From: Aphanothece sp. CMT-3BRIN-NPC111
GTDB taxonomy: Bacteria > Cyanobacteriota > Cyanobacteriia > Cyanobacteriales > JAHHGU01
NCBI GenBank assembly: GCA_019359765.1
Contig: JAHHGU010000004.1
Location: forward strand, 1-64,000
Length of the DNA stretch: 64,000 bases
Direction: 5' to 3'
The notes beneath the pieces were generated by a model, which did no database searches, was not told the origin of the DNA, and saw only the letters and a program-made list of their open reading frames with translations. Shown piece after piece: positions 19,728 through 28,620 of this stretch. How positions within the stretch are numbered: the first letter of the stretch is position 1; each line of letters starts with the position of its first letter. The translations under genes and the position numbers were made by a program.

Positions 19728-21026
19728 ATGAGTCGTTTTCCAACTTGGTCATCAGGAAGCGCTGCGTTGATAGCTTTGGGAATGGCAACAAGTGCCGTAG
19801 CTCCAATTGTAATTTCTGCGCCAGCTACAGCCGCTAGCTTCTCAGATGTTAATAGTCACTGGGCTCGTCCCTTCATTGAAGCTTTGGCAAATGAAAGGAT
19901 TATTAATGGATATCCAGATGGAACCTTTAAACCCGATCAGCCTGTGAGTCGCGCTGAGTTTGCCGCCCTTGTCCAGGCAGCTTTCAGCCCCAGCGAAGTT
20001 CGGTCGGGTACCGTATTTAATGATGTTCCTTCAAATTACTGGGCAAGGTCGGCGATTCAAAAAGCCTACAGAACCGGCTTTATGTCAGGCTACCCCAACA
20101 GTCAGTTCCGCCCAAATGAGAAAATTCCTAGAGTTCAGGCAATAGTGTCTTTAGCCAGCGGTTTGCGCCTCGAACCTCAAGGTTCTACATCGACTATCCT
20201 CAGAACTTATCGGGATGCTAACGATATTCCTGAATACGCTGAGGCCAAGGTAGCTGCCGCTACCGAAAAACGTATAGTCGTCAGCTATCCCAATGTCACA
20301 GAACTCGATCCGAATCAACAAGCTACCCGTGCCGATGTTGCGGCTTTTATCTATCAAGCTTTGGTCAACAGAAATGAGCTTCAACCGCTAGCTAGCAGCT
20401 TGCAGGCATCTCAGTACATTGTTGGTAGCACATCTACAAATAATGGGGGAAATAACGGAAACACTCAGACAGCCAGCTTAAGAGTGCCAAAAAGCACCTT
20501 AATTAATGTCATGTACGAACCTACTGACAGACTCGCTGTGGCACCCGGTGAAACTGTCAACATGACTTTGATGGTGGCGACGGACATCAAGAACACCCAA
20601 GGAGATGTCTTGATTCCCAGGAATAGTCAGATTCAAGGTCAGCTAGTTCCTCGGTACAATGGTTCTCAGTTCCTCGGCACTCAGTTTGTAGCTCAAAATC
20701 TTGTCATTCGCAATGAGTCCTATAGCAACCTGAATGCAACTTCACCGCTGCTAACGGCTCAACAACCCACTGCCACTAACGTTAACCAAGGGTCATTGCA
20801 AAATGTTGCTGTGACTGCTGCCGCTCAGGCTATTCTAGGAAGAGTTACCGGGCAGCCAATTAATTTCGGTAATATTTTGACCAGTGTCTTGACGGGGCAA
20901 AATCCAAACACCCAAACCCAGCCACAAGCCCAAAATCAACTGATTATTATTGATCCGGAAGCAGATTTGAGACTGACTGTTGGCTCTGACTTCTATGTTA
21001 GAAGTGTTGCTAGCGCCGGAAGCTAA
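19728..21026 (+). CDS. S-layer-homology domain surface protein
   Basis: Exported protein with a signal peptide (cut near ATAAS, about residue 38) and three SLH units: FSDVNSHWARPFIEALANERIINGYPDG, FNDVPSNYWARSAIQKAYRTGFMSGYP, and a third around YRDANDIPEYAEAKVAAATEKRIVVSYP. SLH domains bind cell-wall polymer. A Gly/Asn/Thr linker near 235 leads to a beta-rich C-terminal domain (about 245-430) with a P/Q/N-rich stretch. Unlike SLH porins it lacks an OprB-type barrel. ATG 19728 is chosen because GGAGGA lies nine bases upstream. A strong terminator follows. Confidence 0.9.
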   Translation: MSRFPTWSSGSAALIALGMATSAVAPIVISAPATAASFSDVNSHWARPFIEALANERIINGYPDGTFKPDQPVSRAEFAALVQAAFSPSEVRSGTVFNDVPSNYWARSAIQKAYRTGFMSGYPNSQFRPNEKIPRVQAIVSLASGLRLEPQGSTSTILRTYRDANDIPEYAEAKVAAATEKRIVVSYPNVTELDPNQQATRADVAAFIYQALVNRNELQPLASSLQASQYIVGSTSTNNGGNNGNTQTASLRVPKSTLINVMYEPTDRLAVAPGETVNMTLMVATDIKNTQGDVLIPRNSQIQGQLVPRYNGSQFLGTQFVAQNLVIRNESYSNLNATSPLLTAQQPTATNVNQGSLQNVAVTAAAQAILGRVTGQPINFGNILTSVLTGQNPNTQTQPQAQNQLIIIDPEADLRLTVGSDFYVRSVASAGS

Positions 21027-21093
21027 TAAAAAGTTTCAGCGGAAGTGACGGCTTCAGATAAAGCGCTTCGCTAACGACTTTCTCAACAATTGC

Positions 21094-21124
21094 AAACCCA
21101 GTGCTTAGCACTGGGTTTTCTTTT
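21094..21124 (+). terminator. Intrinsic terminator of the SLH gene
   Basis: Stem AAACCCAGTGC/GCACTGGGTTT with a TTA loop, then TTCTTTT. No mismatch in the stem. Confidence 0.88.
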
Positions 21125-21658
21125 ATACCAGCTTTCAGATAATTAAATTACAGCTGTTTCACACGGGTTTTGCCACATTTTGCTCTTTACCGGCGTCGCC
21201 GCGCTACCACGTTTCCCCATCTCTCCAGCAAACTGTGATTAATTTATTTGAAAACCTCTGTATCGGGTGCGTGATCCAATGCAAAATTATTTGCTCCCGC
21301 ATAGCCTTCCCAACGAGTAAGCAGGGTTCCCTGAATGATGAGAAAAGAAGACATAATAAAAAATGTAATTGTTCTCTATAATTTGAATACTCCGCCTCTT
21401 GTGGTCGGAGATTGGTGTTAGGGGTTAGCGGGTCATGTTTCCAACTACAACTAACGACGACGGGCGGCTTGACTCTATACCCACAAGGGGTATGGCATCC
21501 TCGCCGTCCCTGGGTGAATCAACTCAAATGAGAAATAACTGTCACAGAGGTAGCACACAAAACTACTTTTGTTGGCACTATGGAGTTAGCAAACGCTCCG
21601 CAACCTCACAAAATATCTAAGAGCGTGCATTGAGAGTAACCTGAGCCAGGATAACACC
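21125..21658. other. Gene-free region with an imperfect hairpin
   Basis: About 530 bases. Around 21461-21512 an imperfect stem GACGGGCGG...CTCGCCGTC encloses a smaller ATACCC/GGGTAT hairpin, resembling an insertion-sequence end (GGCATCCTCGCCG). A 61-codon open frame here (21435-21620) has no ribosome-binding site or recognisable composition and I do not call it. Confidence 0.35.
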
Positions 21659-22060
21659 ATGTTGAAATTTTTAAGTCTAACTGCCGCCTTATCTACTGCT
21701 TTTGTCACATTGCTGTCTGGGCCATCCCTGGGCTTTCCACTCGTTTTAAATACTAATGACCCATCCCAAGTAATCTTTAACCCCACCAACGGCTCGACAA
21801 CAGGGTTTTATGACCCCTTTAATAACTCACGCCAAGTAATTTTTAACCCAAGTAACGGCTCGCAAACTGTAATAGGTAGCCCCTATAACAACCCATACAC
21901 GAGAACTACTTATCCGAGCAATGGCTCACAAATTGTCATCATTAACATTATCAATGTTAATAGAATTCCTCTGCAATCAACCTGTAGTACTGCAATAATA
22001 GGCAGCCCAATCCCTAGCCCCATTCCGCTAAATACAAGAACTGGCTTACCTTGCAGATAG
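21659..22060 (+). CDS. Small secreted Asn/Ser-rich repeat protein, unknown function
   Basis: Unrecognised. A clear signal peptide occupies about residues 1-24 (SLTAALSTAFVTLLSGPSLG). The mature part holds two close repeats, QVIFNPTNGS and QVIFNPSNGSQ, and a looser third, TTYPSNGSQIVI, each about 25 residues apart; the DNA is also repeated. A Cys pair (STCSTA and the terminal PCR) may form a disulfide. AGGA eight bases before the ATG supports the start. Probably a periplasmic or extracellular protein; no function assigned. Confidence 0.65.
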   Translation: MLKFLSLTAALSTAFVTLLSGPSLGFPLVLNTNDPSQVIFNPTNGSTTGFYDPFNNSRQVIFNPSNGSQTVIGSPYNNPYTRTTYPSNGSQIVIINIINVNRIPLQSTCSTAIIGSPIPSPIPLNTRTGLPCR

Positions 22061-22319
22061 CTGTAATAGAGATGTGATTAGCAAAGGCAACTGTTTACTA
22101 ATTGCTCAACAGTTTGGAACCTTTTTAGCTGTGAAAGCTGAAGGCAGGAAAATATGCGGATGTGATGGCTTTGATCATAATAGAGGTGTATGAAAGGCAA
22201 TATAGCAATTTAAAATCATTTGTAAAATACTCATTAGACATGTTGTAAAAGTGCCTGTATTACCCCTCCCCAACCTGCCCCTAATCAGCTAGGTTTGGGG
22301 CAAAATTAACATCAAAGTG

Positions 22320-23540
22320 ATGACACAAGCAAAACAAAGCACAATCGCAGCCTCTATAGATATTCTCAATGCTCGGCTACCAGGTTACGAAGGCTTGCAG
22401 CAGATTTCGATTCGTCGGGGCAGGATTGAGGAAATTCTGCCAATGTACACTGTGTTTAAACGAGTGACACCTCCAGAGTTGCAAGTGCTGGATGTAGGGG
22501 AAGATTGGGTTTCACTAGGTGGTGTCGATCTTCAGATTAATGGGGCGTTGGGTTTGGCTTTTACAGACTTAATTCCAGCCGATGGCGACAAGTTGCAGGA
22601 AATTTGTCAATTTCTATGGGAGCAAGGCGTTGATGGGTTTTTACCTACCCTTGTCACCACGTCTGTAGAGAATATAGAGCGATCGCTCTCTGTTATAGCT
22701 GATTTTGCCCCTCCTTCCCACCAAGATGCTAAACCTAGCGCCCAGATTTTTGGGGTGCATCTGGAAGGACCGTTTCTAAATCAGGAAAAGCGAGGGGCGC
22801 ACCCAGCCCAGTACCTACTACCGCTGACGATTGAGAATGTAAAGCGGGTATTGGGCGATTATGCGGACATCGTGAAGATAATTACCCTGGCACCGGAATT
22901 AGACACTACGGGTGAGGTAATTCCTTACTTACGTTCCCTGGGCATCACTGTGAGTTTGGGGCACTCCCAAGCCACAGCCGCCCAAGCACAGCAAGCTTTT
23001 GAACAAGGTGCCTCAATGGTGACTCATGCCTTTAACGCCATGCCAGGGCTACATCACCGAGAACCAGGCTTACTGGGAGCAGCCCTTGTTCACCAAGATG
23101 TTCAGTGTGGCTTGATTGCTGATGGGCAGCACGTCTCTTTGATTATGATGCAACTGCTGCTACGCGCCAGCAATTACGACCAAGGTATCTTCCTAGTTAG
23201 CGATGCCTTAGCACCTTTTGGCTTGCCGGATGGTGTCTATCCCTGGGATAAGCGGCAGATTGAAGTAAAAAACGGCACAGCGCGACTGCCAGATGGAACG
23301 TTGTCTGGGACAACACTGCCCCTATTGGTGGGGGTGCAAAATTTAGTGCGCTGGGGAATTTGTGAAGTGGAAACTGCGATCGCACTGGCTACAGCAGCAC
23401 CCCGACAAGCAATAAGCGCGAAACACCAAGGAATAAAGAGCAAACCCTATCTCGGTCAACCTGCTCATCAATTGCTGCGCTGGCAGATACAGCCATCCAC
23501 AGGCGAATTAACCTGGCAGCGATTATTGCCTTATGCATAG
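22320..23540 (+). CDS. nagA: N-acetylglucosamine-6-phosphate deacetylase
   Basis: Amidohydrolase that deacetylates GlcNAc-6-P in amino-sugar recycling. Motifs: GGVDLQINGALG at the start of the barrel, HLEGPFLNQEKRGAHP (metal Glu near 150), LGHSQATA and THAFNAMPGLHHREPG (metal histidines), and LVSDALAPFGLPDG (catalytic Asp). The 406-residue length is near the family norm. ATG 22320 directly follows a GTG at 22317; neither has a strong ribosome-binding site. No nagB or transporter is adjacent. Confidence 0.9.
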   Translation: MTQAKQSTIAASIDILNARLPGYEGLQQISIRRGRIEEILPMYTVFKRVTPPELQVLDVGEDWVSLGGVDLQINGALGLAFTDLIPADGDKLQEICQFLWEQGVDGFLPTLVTTSVENIERSLSVIADFAPPSHQDAKPSAQIFGVHLEGPFLNQEKRGAHPAQYLLPLTIENVKRVLGDYADIVKIITLAPELDTTGEVIPYLRSLGITVSLGHSQATAAQAQQAFEQGASMVTHAFNAMPGLHHREPGLLGAALVHQDVQCGLIADGQHVSLIMMQLLLRASNYDQGIFLVSDALAPFGLPDGVYPWDKRQIEVKNGTARLPDGTLSGTTLPLLVGVQNLVRWGICEVETAIALATAAPRQAISAKHQGIKSKPYLGQPAHQLLRWQIQPSTGELTWQRLLPYA

Positions 23541-23620
23541 TAACAATAGGATGATTAGCATTTAGCCTCACTAGACAGGCTAAGTTCTATTTAGTTGTGA
23601 CTTTAGTCGCCAGAGTTCTT

Positions 23621-24313
23621 ATGAATGCAGCTGATGACAAAACCGTTGTCAAAGAATATTTCAATTCCACTGGATTTGACCGCTGGCAGCGGATTTATGG
23701 CGATGGAGAGGTAAATAAAGTCCAGCTGGATATCCGTGAGGGGCATCAGCAGACAGTTGATACGGTGTTGGGTTGGCTGAGTGCAGATGGCAATTTAGCT
23801 GATTTATCAATCTGCGATGCTGGTTGTGGTCTCGGTAGCCTGAGCATCCCCCTCGCCCAAGCTGGTGCCAAGGTTAATGCCAGCGATATCTCCGAAAAAA
23901 TGGTGGGAGAAGCCAAGGAAAGAGCGGAAGTAATTTTGGGCAACACTAGCAATCCCGCCTTTAGCGTCCAGGATTTAGAGAAGTTGAGTGGCAAATACCA
24001 TACCGTCATTTGCCTTGACGTGCTCATCCACTATCCCCAGGAGAAAGCGGCGGAGATGATTTCTCACCTCAGTTCTATGGCAGAGTCACGCCTAATTCTT
24101 AGTTTTGCCCCGAAAACCTTCGCCCTGAGTTTGCTCAAAAAAATTGGTAGCTTCTTCCCTGGTGCCAGTAAAGCTACCCGTGCTTACCTGCACCGTGAGG
24201 CTGATATCGTTAAAATCCTGGAAAGTAATGGCTTTGCCGTTCAACGCCAGGGTATGACTCGGACCCGCTTTTACTTCTCCCGTCTGCTGGAAGCAACCCG
24301 TAACCCAGGCTAG
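23621..24313 (+). CDS. chlM: Magnesium-protoporphyrin IX O-methyltransferase
   Basis: Methylates Mg-protoporphyrin IX with SAM, the step after Mg-chelatase in chlorophyll synthesis. The N-terminal motif KEYFNSTGFDRWQRIYGDG is highly characteristic, followed by the Rossmann SAM motif CDAGCGLGSLSIPLA (about residue 67) and the C-terminal YLHREADIVKILESNGF...R.GMTRTRFYFSRLLE. At 230 residues it is typical. ATG 23621 matches where family members start; an upstream GTG at 23597 adds eight residues without support. Confidence 0.93.
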   Translation: MNAADDKTVVKEYFNSTGFDRWQRIYGDGEVNKVQLDIREGHQQTVDTVLGWLSADGNLADLSICDAGCGLGSLSIPLAQAGAKVNASDISEKMVGEAKERAEVILGNTSNPAFSVQDLEKLSGKYHTVICLDVLIHYPQEKAAEMISHLSSMAESRLILSFAPKTFALSLLKKIGSFFPGASKATRAYLHREADIVKILESNGFAVQRQGMTRTRFYFSRLLEATRNPG

Positions 24314-24338
24314 AATTGCAGCAAGAGTAGGTGGAAGC

Positions 24339-25049
24339 ATGAAAACTACTGAAAAGCTGGCGGCAGGTTGGCTGCTCACCGTTGCCTTCATGTTTCTGGC
24401 GATCGCAGCTTCTGCACTGCTAGACAAGCCTGATAGTAAGAGTGCAGCTGCATCACACTCATTAGCCAATTGTGAGTTGGATATAAACAATGCTCCTCAA
24501 AAGAATCGCAGTACTGCCTTAGGTGGGATAATTTTGGGGATGCCTAGTCTTCTACTGGGAGGATGGCTGGCTTTGGGATTATATCGCCGAGAAAGCCAAG
24601 AAAAATGCGATCGCCTTCACTCCACCTTTTACCACCTACTCAAACAAGGCAACGGACACATAAATGTACTGCGTTTGGCGATGGAGACGCAGCTACCAGC
24701 AGCAACAGCAAAGCAATATTTGGACGAGCAAGCCAAAGAGTTCAACGCCACGTTTAATGTTACTGATCAAGGAGGAATTGATTATCAGTTTAATGAGTTT
24801 TCTCTGTTGCCCACGCTAGAGGGTACTGTTTCACATTCAGTTACCTCCTCAAATAACTACTGGACTCTAGGCTCTACTAGGGATGAGGTGCTTATCATAG
24901 AGGGAACACCTACCAAAGTAACTAAGTCTGGAGGTAGCGAAGTGTTCTATTACGGTACTTTGAATAATGTCAAATTCCAAAATGGACGTGTATATGAATA
25001 CGATAACTATGACCAGAAGTTCAAGGTATTTATTAAGCCGTCTTCTTAG
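24339..25049 (+). CDS. Conserved hypothetical membrane protein
   Basis: Two transmembrane helices in the first 85 residues (about 8-28 and 60-80) separated by a short Ser/Ala/Asn-rich loop with one Cys. A short predicted helical cytoplasmic region follows (KCDRLHSTFYHLLKQGNGHINVLRLAMETQLPAATAKQYLDE), which looks like a small winged-helix-like unit. A beta-rich end (STRDEVLIIEGTPTKV...VFYYGTLNNVKF.NGRVYEYDN) resembles the SmpA/BamE-type fold motif. It starts 25 bases after chlM on the same strand, so it may share its transcript. Function unknown. Confidence 0.6.
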   Translation: MKTTEKLAAGWLLTVAFMFLAIAASALLDKPDSKSAAASHSLANCELDINNAPQKNRSTALGGIILGMPSLLLGGWLALGLYRRESQEKCDRLHSTFYHLLKQGNGHINVLRLAMETQLPAATAKQYLDEQAKEFNATFNVTDQGGIDYQFNEFSLLPTLEGTVSHSVTSSNNYWTLGSTRDEVLIIEGTPTKVTKSGGSEVFYYGTLNNVKFQNGRVYEYDNYDQKFKVFIKPSS

Positions 25050-25170
25050 TAGAAAAGTTGGGCTTGATTCTGTAAGCAGTTCCTTGGGAGCAGAAACTGT
25101 TAAAAATAATTAAGCATTTAAGCTCATCCCCCGCTGCCCTTATCGGGGTATTTCACGTCTTTTTGCTAGT

Positions 25171-25275
25171 TATAGCAGTTGCCATAGTAGTTAGGACAAT
25201 CGACTTCACCGCCAACCACAAGCGAAATGCTGCCATAACTGAAGAATGGCTAAAAGCTAATTGCTAATTGCTATA
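25171..25275. repeat. Dispersed repeat family 1, copy C
   Basis: 105 bases from TATAGCAGTTGCCATAG to AATTGCTATA, with GACAATCGACTTCACC and GGCTAAAAGCTAATTGCTAATTGC inside; the right end has a short internal duplication (TAATTGC twice). Confidence 0.75.
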
Positions 25276-25368
25276 TTAGTTTTTATTTCCTATTAACAAA
25301 AATTGAGAATTTATTACCGACTATGAGAAATGCTATAATTTACTTATCTACTTTGGAGCACAATAAAA

Positions 25369-25539
25369 ATGAATGACAAAGAAAAGGAAGATAGAAAAGA
25401 GACTGTAGACATGGAATTAAAAGAGGTAAGAGACAGATTAAAAAACACAAATATTGGTGATGAAGAGTGGAAAGCATTAGATAAATCTGAAGATAAATTA
25501 ATGATAGAAAGACTTAATTTATCTCAAGATTACGATTAA
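25369..25539 (+). CDS. Small acidic/basic AT-rich protein (56 residues), unknown
   Basis: An unlisted short gene: MNDKEKEDRKETVDMELK begins a highly charged, Lys/Glu/Asp-rich helix-forming protein with one Trp and no Cys. GGAG lies ten bases before the ATG. It is clearly more AT-rich than the neighbouring genes, with A-rich codons, which suggests foreign origin. Its stop codon is one base before a perfect 42-bp palindrome. The charged helical pattern resembles small antitoxin-like or phage proteins, but I cannot assign it and no toxin-like partner is seen. Confidence 0.5.
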   Translation: MNDKEKEDRKETVDMELKEVRDRLKNTNIGDEEWKALDKSEDKLMIERLNLSQDYD

Positions 25540-25540
25540 A

Positions 25541-25582
25541 AGTGCTTAAGTCTCTTATCTATAGATAAGAGACTTAAGCACT
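25541..25582. repeat. Perfect 42-bp palindrome
   Basis: Two 21-base arms, AGTGCTTAAGTCTCTTATCTA and its exact reverse complement, meet without a spacer. It can act as a stem-loop at the end of the small gene's mRNA, but there is no T-run, so simple intrinsic termination is not implied. Confidence 0.85.
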
Positions 25583-25913
25583 CATCAATTAATACCATTT
25601 CTCCTTAATAATGCTCTTTAACTAACCTGCACACCATCCAGGCTTTGATACGCTGTAGCGCAGCTTCGCTAACGCCAACGTGTCGCCTCATACTTGAGAA
25701 TGAAGGGCTATTAAGCGCATCGTTAACAGAGAATTAGTATAACTACTAACGGGCGGCTATCCTGACCCCGGTTGAAACACGGTGGCTGACTCGCCACCCC
25801 TTTTTGTAAGCGAAAATAAACGTAACTATGAAGGGCTGGTCACGGGTGATTGGTAAGATAAAATTATCTATCACTAATGACCAATCGCTGACTACCACAA
25901 GTGACGTTTAATT
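25583..25913. other. Gene-free region with relic element end and terminator-like hairpin
   Basis: At 25754-25782 CCCCGGTTGAAACACGG closely matches the hairpin beside tnpB at 62525 (CCCCCGGTTGAAGCACGGG), suggesting a decayed copy of that element end. Overlapping it, GGTGGC/GCCACC followed by CCCTTTTT (25781-25805) forms a plausible rho-independent terminator on the plus strand. No gene recognised. Confidence 0.5.
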
Positions 25914-26558
25914 ATGCCCACCTGCTTAGCAGTTACACTGAGATTTATGATTTTTTCTAAATTACGCTTTCTGCCCTCCACAATTACCACTCATCGCCGC
26001 TCATGGCAGCGTCTTTTTTCCAGTTGCCTGTTGACGCTAATAGCCGCGTTCACTTGTTTGCTACTGTTCGGAACGCCACCAGCATGGGCGGGGTTAAACG
26101 ACGATCACTTTGAGGGCAACATCTTTATCCTCTATGGCGGTAATGCTGGTTTGGTGCCAGCACGAGTGACACTAGCAGAGTCCCTAAAGTCTAATAAACC
26201 AACGCTGCTAGTGTTCTACGTCGATGACAGTAGCGATTGCAAAGAATCTGCAACAGATGTGTCGAATTTGCAAGCCTTCTATGGTAAGGTTGCAGATTTG
26301 CTCCCAGTCAGTGTAGATACCATCCCGCCCAAATCTTCCTATACACCGGAGGAACCGGGCTATTACTACAAGGGCTTTGTACCTCAAACAGTCTTATTTG
26401 ACCAAACTGGCAAGGTTGTACTGGACGAAAAAGGTAAAGTCTCCTTTGAGAAGGTAGATGGTGCTTTCCGGGAGTTGTTTAATCTTTTGCCCCGCTCAGA
26501 ATCAGTGGAACTGAGGCGACGACCGATAAATGAGTTTAATACAGAGTTAGTGCGGTAA
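25914..26558 (+). CDS. Thioredoxin-fold thylakoid protein lacking a CXXC motif
   Basis: The N-terminal 60 residues include a basic start and one hydrophobic segment (LFSSCLLTLIAAFTCLLLF) ending in PPAWAG, so it is a membrane anchor or signal peptide. The domain after it reads as a thioredoxin fold (PTLLVFYVDDSSDCKESATD, LLPVSVDTIP, FVPQTVLFD), but the redox site has a single Cys. It resembles a cyanobacterial/chloroplast family often annotated as a photosystem I accumulation factor; that naming is from memory. The tail RSESVELRRRPINEFNTEL is strongly conserved in that family. Confidence 0.6.
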   Translation: MPTCLAVTLRFMIFSKLRFLPSTITTHRRSWQRLFSSCLLTLIAAFTCLLLFGTPPAWAGLNDDHFEGNIFILYGGNAGLVPARVTLAESLKSNKPTLLVFYVDDSSDCKESATDVSNLQAFYGKVADLLPVSVDTIPPKSSYTPEEPGYYYKGFVPQTVLFDQTGKVVLDEKGKVSFEKVDGAFRELFNLLPRSESVELRRRPINEFNTELVR

Positions 26559-26716
26559 TCTTAGGGGCAGGCTTAGGTGTCTGCCCTTAACGAGATTTTG
26601 TACATCGCAGACAAAATCCAAAGCTTTCCTACAGGACAATGTCACAATAACTGCCCCTGCTGTTTACCATCTGGCAGAAGTTAAACTGTCTGTAAGTGCG
26701 ATCCGATGGTGTCCTA

Positions 26717-27325
26717 ATGGCAAAAATCTACAGCACAAAGGAACTCACCAAAATCTTAGCTGACGAGCGACAAGCTTGCCTGAATGGGAAGCGCCTTACC
26801 ATTGTTGCTACGGTCTCTGGCAACCCTTTAATTGACAAGTTTATAAAACCCGAGGGCGTGCAAAAGTTCACGGCTTATCAAGACTTTAAAGCCGCCGTTC
26901 ATAGCTATCAGATGCAACACCAAGTTTCAGGTATTGTTTGGCGTCAGCTGACAGTCAAGGGCAAGAGCCTTTGTTATCCCCAAGTAGACGATCAGCTGAT
27001 GGCGCTACCGAGTGACCTAGAGACGTTGAAGGCTGCCAAGGCTGACTTATTAGGCTTCTGGTATGAAGTGACAGCAGAGATGGGCTTGTACCTGAGCGTG
27101 AACAATGGCAAAGATCACTGGCGGGTAACGCCAACGGAGGTAGATGCGATCGCACAAGGCACACAATGGGCAAGCATCTGCAAGTGGGAGAAGTCAGATT
27201 TCCTAGAAATTATCTTGCAGCTGGGATGGGGGAAACCAGAGGAAGCTGCTTACAAGCGGGGATGGCCTGTATCAGGCAGCGAGTATATTCATGCCGTAAA
27301 TCCTGGTAATCGTCCGATTTGTTAA
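26717..27325 (+). CDS. Conserved hypothetical soluble protein
   Basis: I do not recognise this 202-residue protein. It has no signal peptide or membrane segment. It begins MAKIYSTKELTKILADERQ, is evenly hydrophilic, and ends with a stretch rich in Trp and Gly (LQLGWGKPEEAAYKRGWPVSGSEY). ATG 26717 is chosen over a GTG at 26696. It is isolated, convergent with the ergothioneine operon downstream. Cyanobacterial distribution is likely but unverified. Confidence 0.6.
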   Translation: MAKIYSTKELTKILADERQACLNGKRLTIVATVSGNPLIDKFIKPEGVQKFTAYQDFKAAVHSYQMQHQVSGIVWRQLTVKGKSLCYPQVDDQLMALPSDLETLKAAKADLLGFWYEVTAEMGLYLSVNNGKDHWRVTPTEVDAIAQGTQWASICKWEKSDFLEIILQLGWGKPEEAAYKRGWPVSGSEYIHAVNPGNRPIC

Positions 27326-27387
27326 CAAGGCAGCTTTTATCTAGGAAAAGAAAAGCAAAGGTACAGCCAAGTTTCCCAATTATGCAG

Positions 27388-28449
27388 CTAATCAGTAACA
27401 GCGATTGATTCTGCGGGTTGCAGTTGGCACAGCAATAAGCCAAACCACTGATTTTGGTCAGTCCATGCTTGCAGCGGCACTAGACCCCGTGCCTGGAGTT
27501 GCTGCTGCATGGTGTTGAGGTCGAATTTGCGGGAAATTTCCGTCAAAATTGTCTCCCCCGCTTCCAACTCAACTGTTAAGTCTAGGGCGCGTAACTCGAC
27601 GATGTGCGATCGCCTACTCCGCAAGTGCATCTCAATTTGGTGCTGAGATTCATTGTAAAAAGCCCAGTGTTCAAACTGCGTCGCGTCAAAATTGCCCTCA
27701 AACCGCCGATTTAGATGGTGCAACATATTCAGGTTAAATGCTGCCGTTACCCCTTGAGCGTCGTTATAAGCCGCTTCCAGAACATCTTTCGACTTTTGCA
27801 GATCAAAGCCTAGTAAAAAATACTCCCCTTCATCCATAGCCTCAGTGATTTGGGACAAAAATACATCGCATTCCTGGGGACTGAGATTGCCCAAAGTGCT
27901 ACCGAGAAAACAAATCATGCGGCTGGGTAGCTGGCTAGGAGTCAAGCGTTGCAGTGCCAGTTCGTAGGTGCTGACTAAACCGTGAACTTCTAGCGATGGA
28001 TAATCTGCCAGCAAATCTCGCGCACTGCTTTCCAGAATTCCAGCACTAACATCAATAGGTAGATAGCGCAGCGGATAACCCAAAGCCTTGTAGGCATCTA
28101 GTAAAATACGAGTTTTAGTGGCGCTGCCGCTACCGAGTTCCACGATTTCCCCAGGCCCAGTCATACGAGCGATTTCACTAGCGCGCTGGTGCAGAATTGC
28201 GGCCTCTGTCCGCGTCGGGTAATACTCTGGTAACTCACAAATTTGCTCAAATAGTTGAGAACCTCTGTCGTCATAGAAATAACGCGGCGGCAGAGTTTTA
28301 GGCATCTGAGTCAGCCCCTTCACCACATCGCTACCAGCGAGTAATTCATTCTCGCTAGGTGTAGTAGGGCTAAGTAGATGCTCTATCTGCAAGCGTTTTT
28401 CTATTGTGTACTGCGAAGAATTACCGCTTGCCGCCTTAGAAATTGACAT
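27388..28449 (-). CDS. egtD: L-histidine N-alpha-methyltransferase
   Basis: Trimethylates histidine to hercynine with SAM, the first step of ergothioneine synthesis. The sequence shows LPPRYFYDDRGSQLFEQICELPEYYPTRTEAAIL at the start, the SAM-binding IVELGSGSATKTRILLDA (about residue 100), LGSTLGNLSP and FNLNMLHHLNRRF. At 353 residues it is slightly longer than the mycobacterial form because of an N-terminal extension of about 30. It is the last gene of the egtC-egtB-egtD run, 170 bases after egtB. ATG start. Confidence 0.92.
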   Translation of the reverse strand: MSISKAASGNSSQYTIEKRLQIEHLLSPTTPSENELLAGSDVVKGLTQMPKTLPPRYFYDDRGSQLFEQICELPEYYPTRTEAAILHQRASEIARMTGPGEIVELGSGSATKTRILLDAYKALGYPLRYLPIDVSAGILESSARDLLADYPSLEVHGLVSTYELALQRLTPSQLPSRMICFLGSTLGNLSPQECDVFLSQITEAMDEGEYFLLGFDLQKSKDVLEAAYNDAQGVTAAFNLNMLHHLNRRFEGNFDATQFEHWAFYNESQHQIEMHLRSRRSHIVELRALDLTVELEAGETILTEISRKFDLNTMQQQLQARGLVPLQAWTDQNQWFGLLLCQLQPAESIAVTD

Positions 28450-28620
28450 TAAAACTCCTTTTTTGGGCGCAATACATTGCTACTCGTCGATAAGCTGCTC
28501 CTTTGTCTACGCCACCCATGAAAGGAGCAAACAACAGCCCAGTGAAACACGCAGCCGTACTTGTTTACATCACGCCTAAGCCAGATGTTTCAAGCTAACA
28601 CCCGCTAGCGTGCTGAAGTT

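Noticed and set aside
21435..21620. A 61-codon plus-strand frame
   Set aside because: It covers an imperfect hairpin and has no ribosome-binding site or protein-like composition.
25541..25582. The 42-bp palindrome as a simple rho-independent terminator
   Set aside because: There is no T-run on either side, although it may still help form a 3' end.
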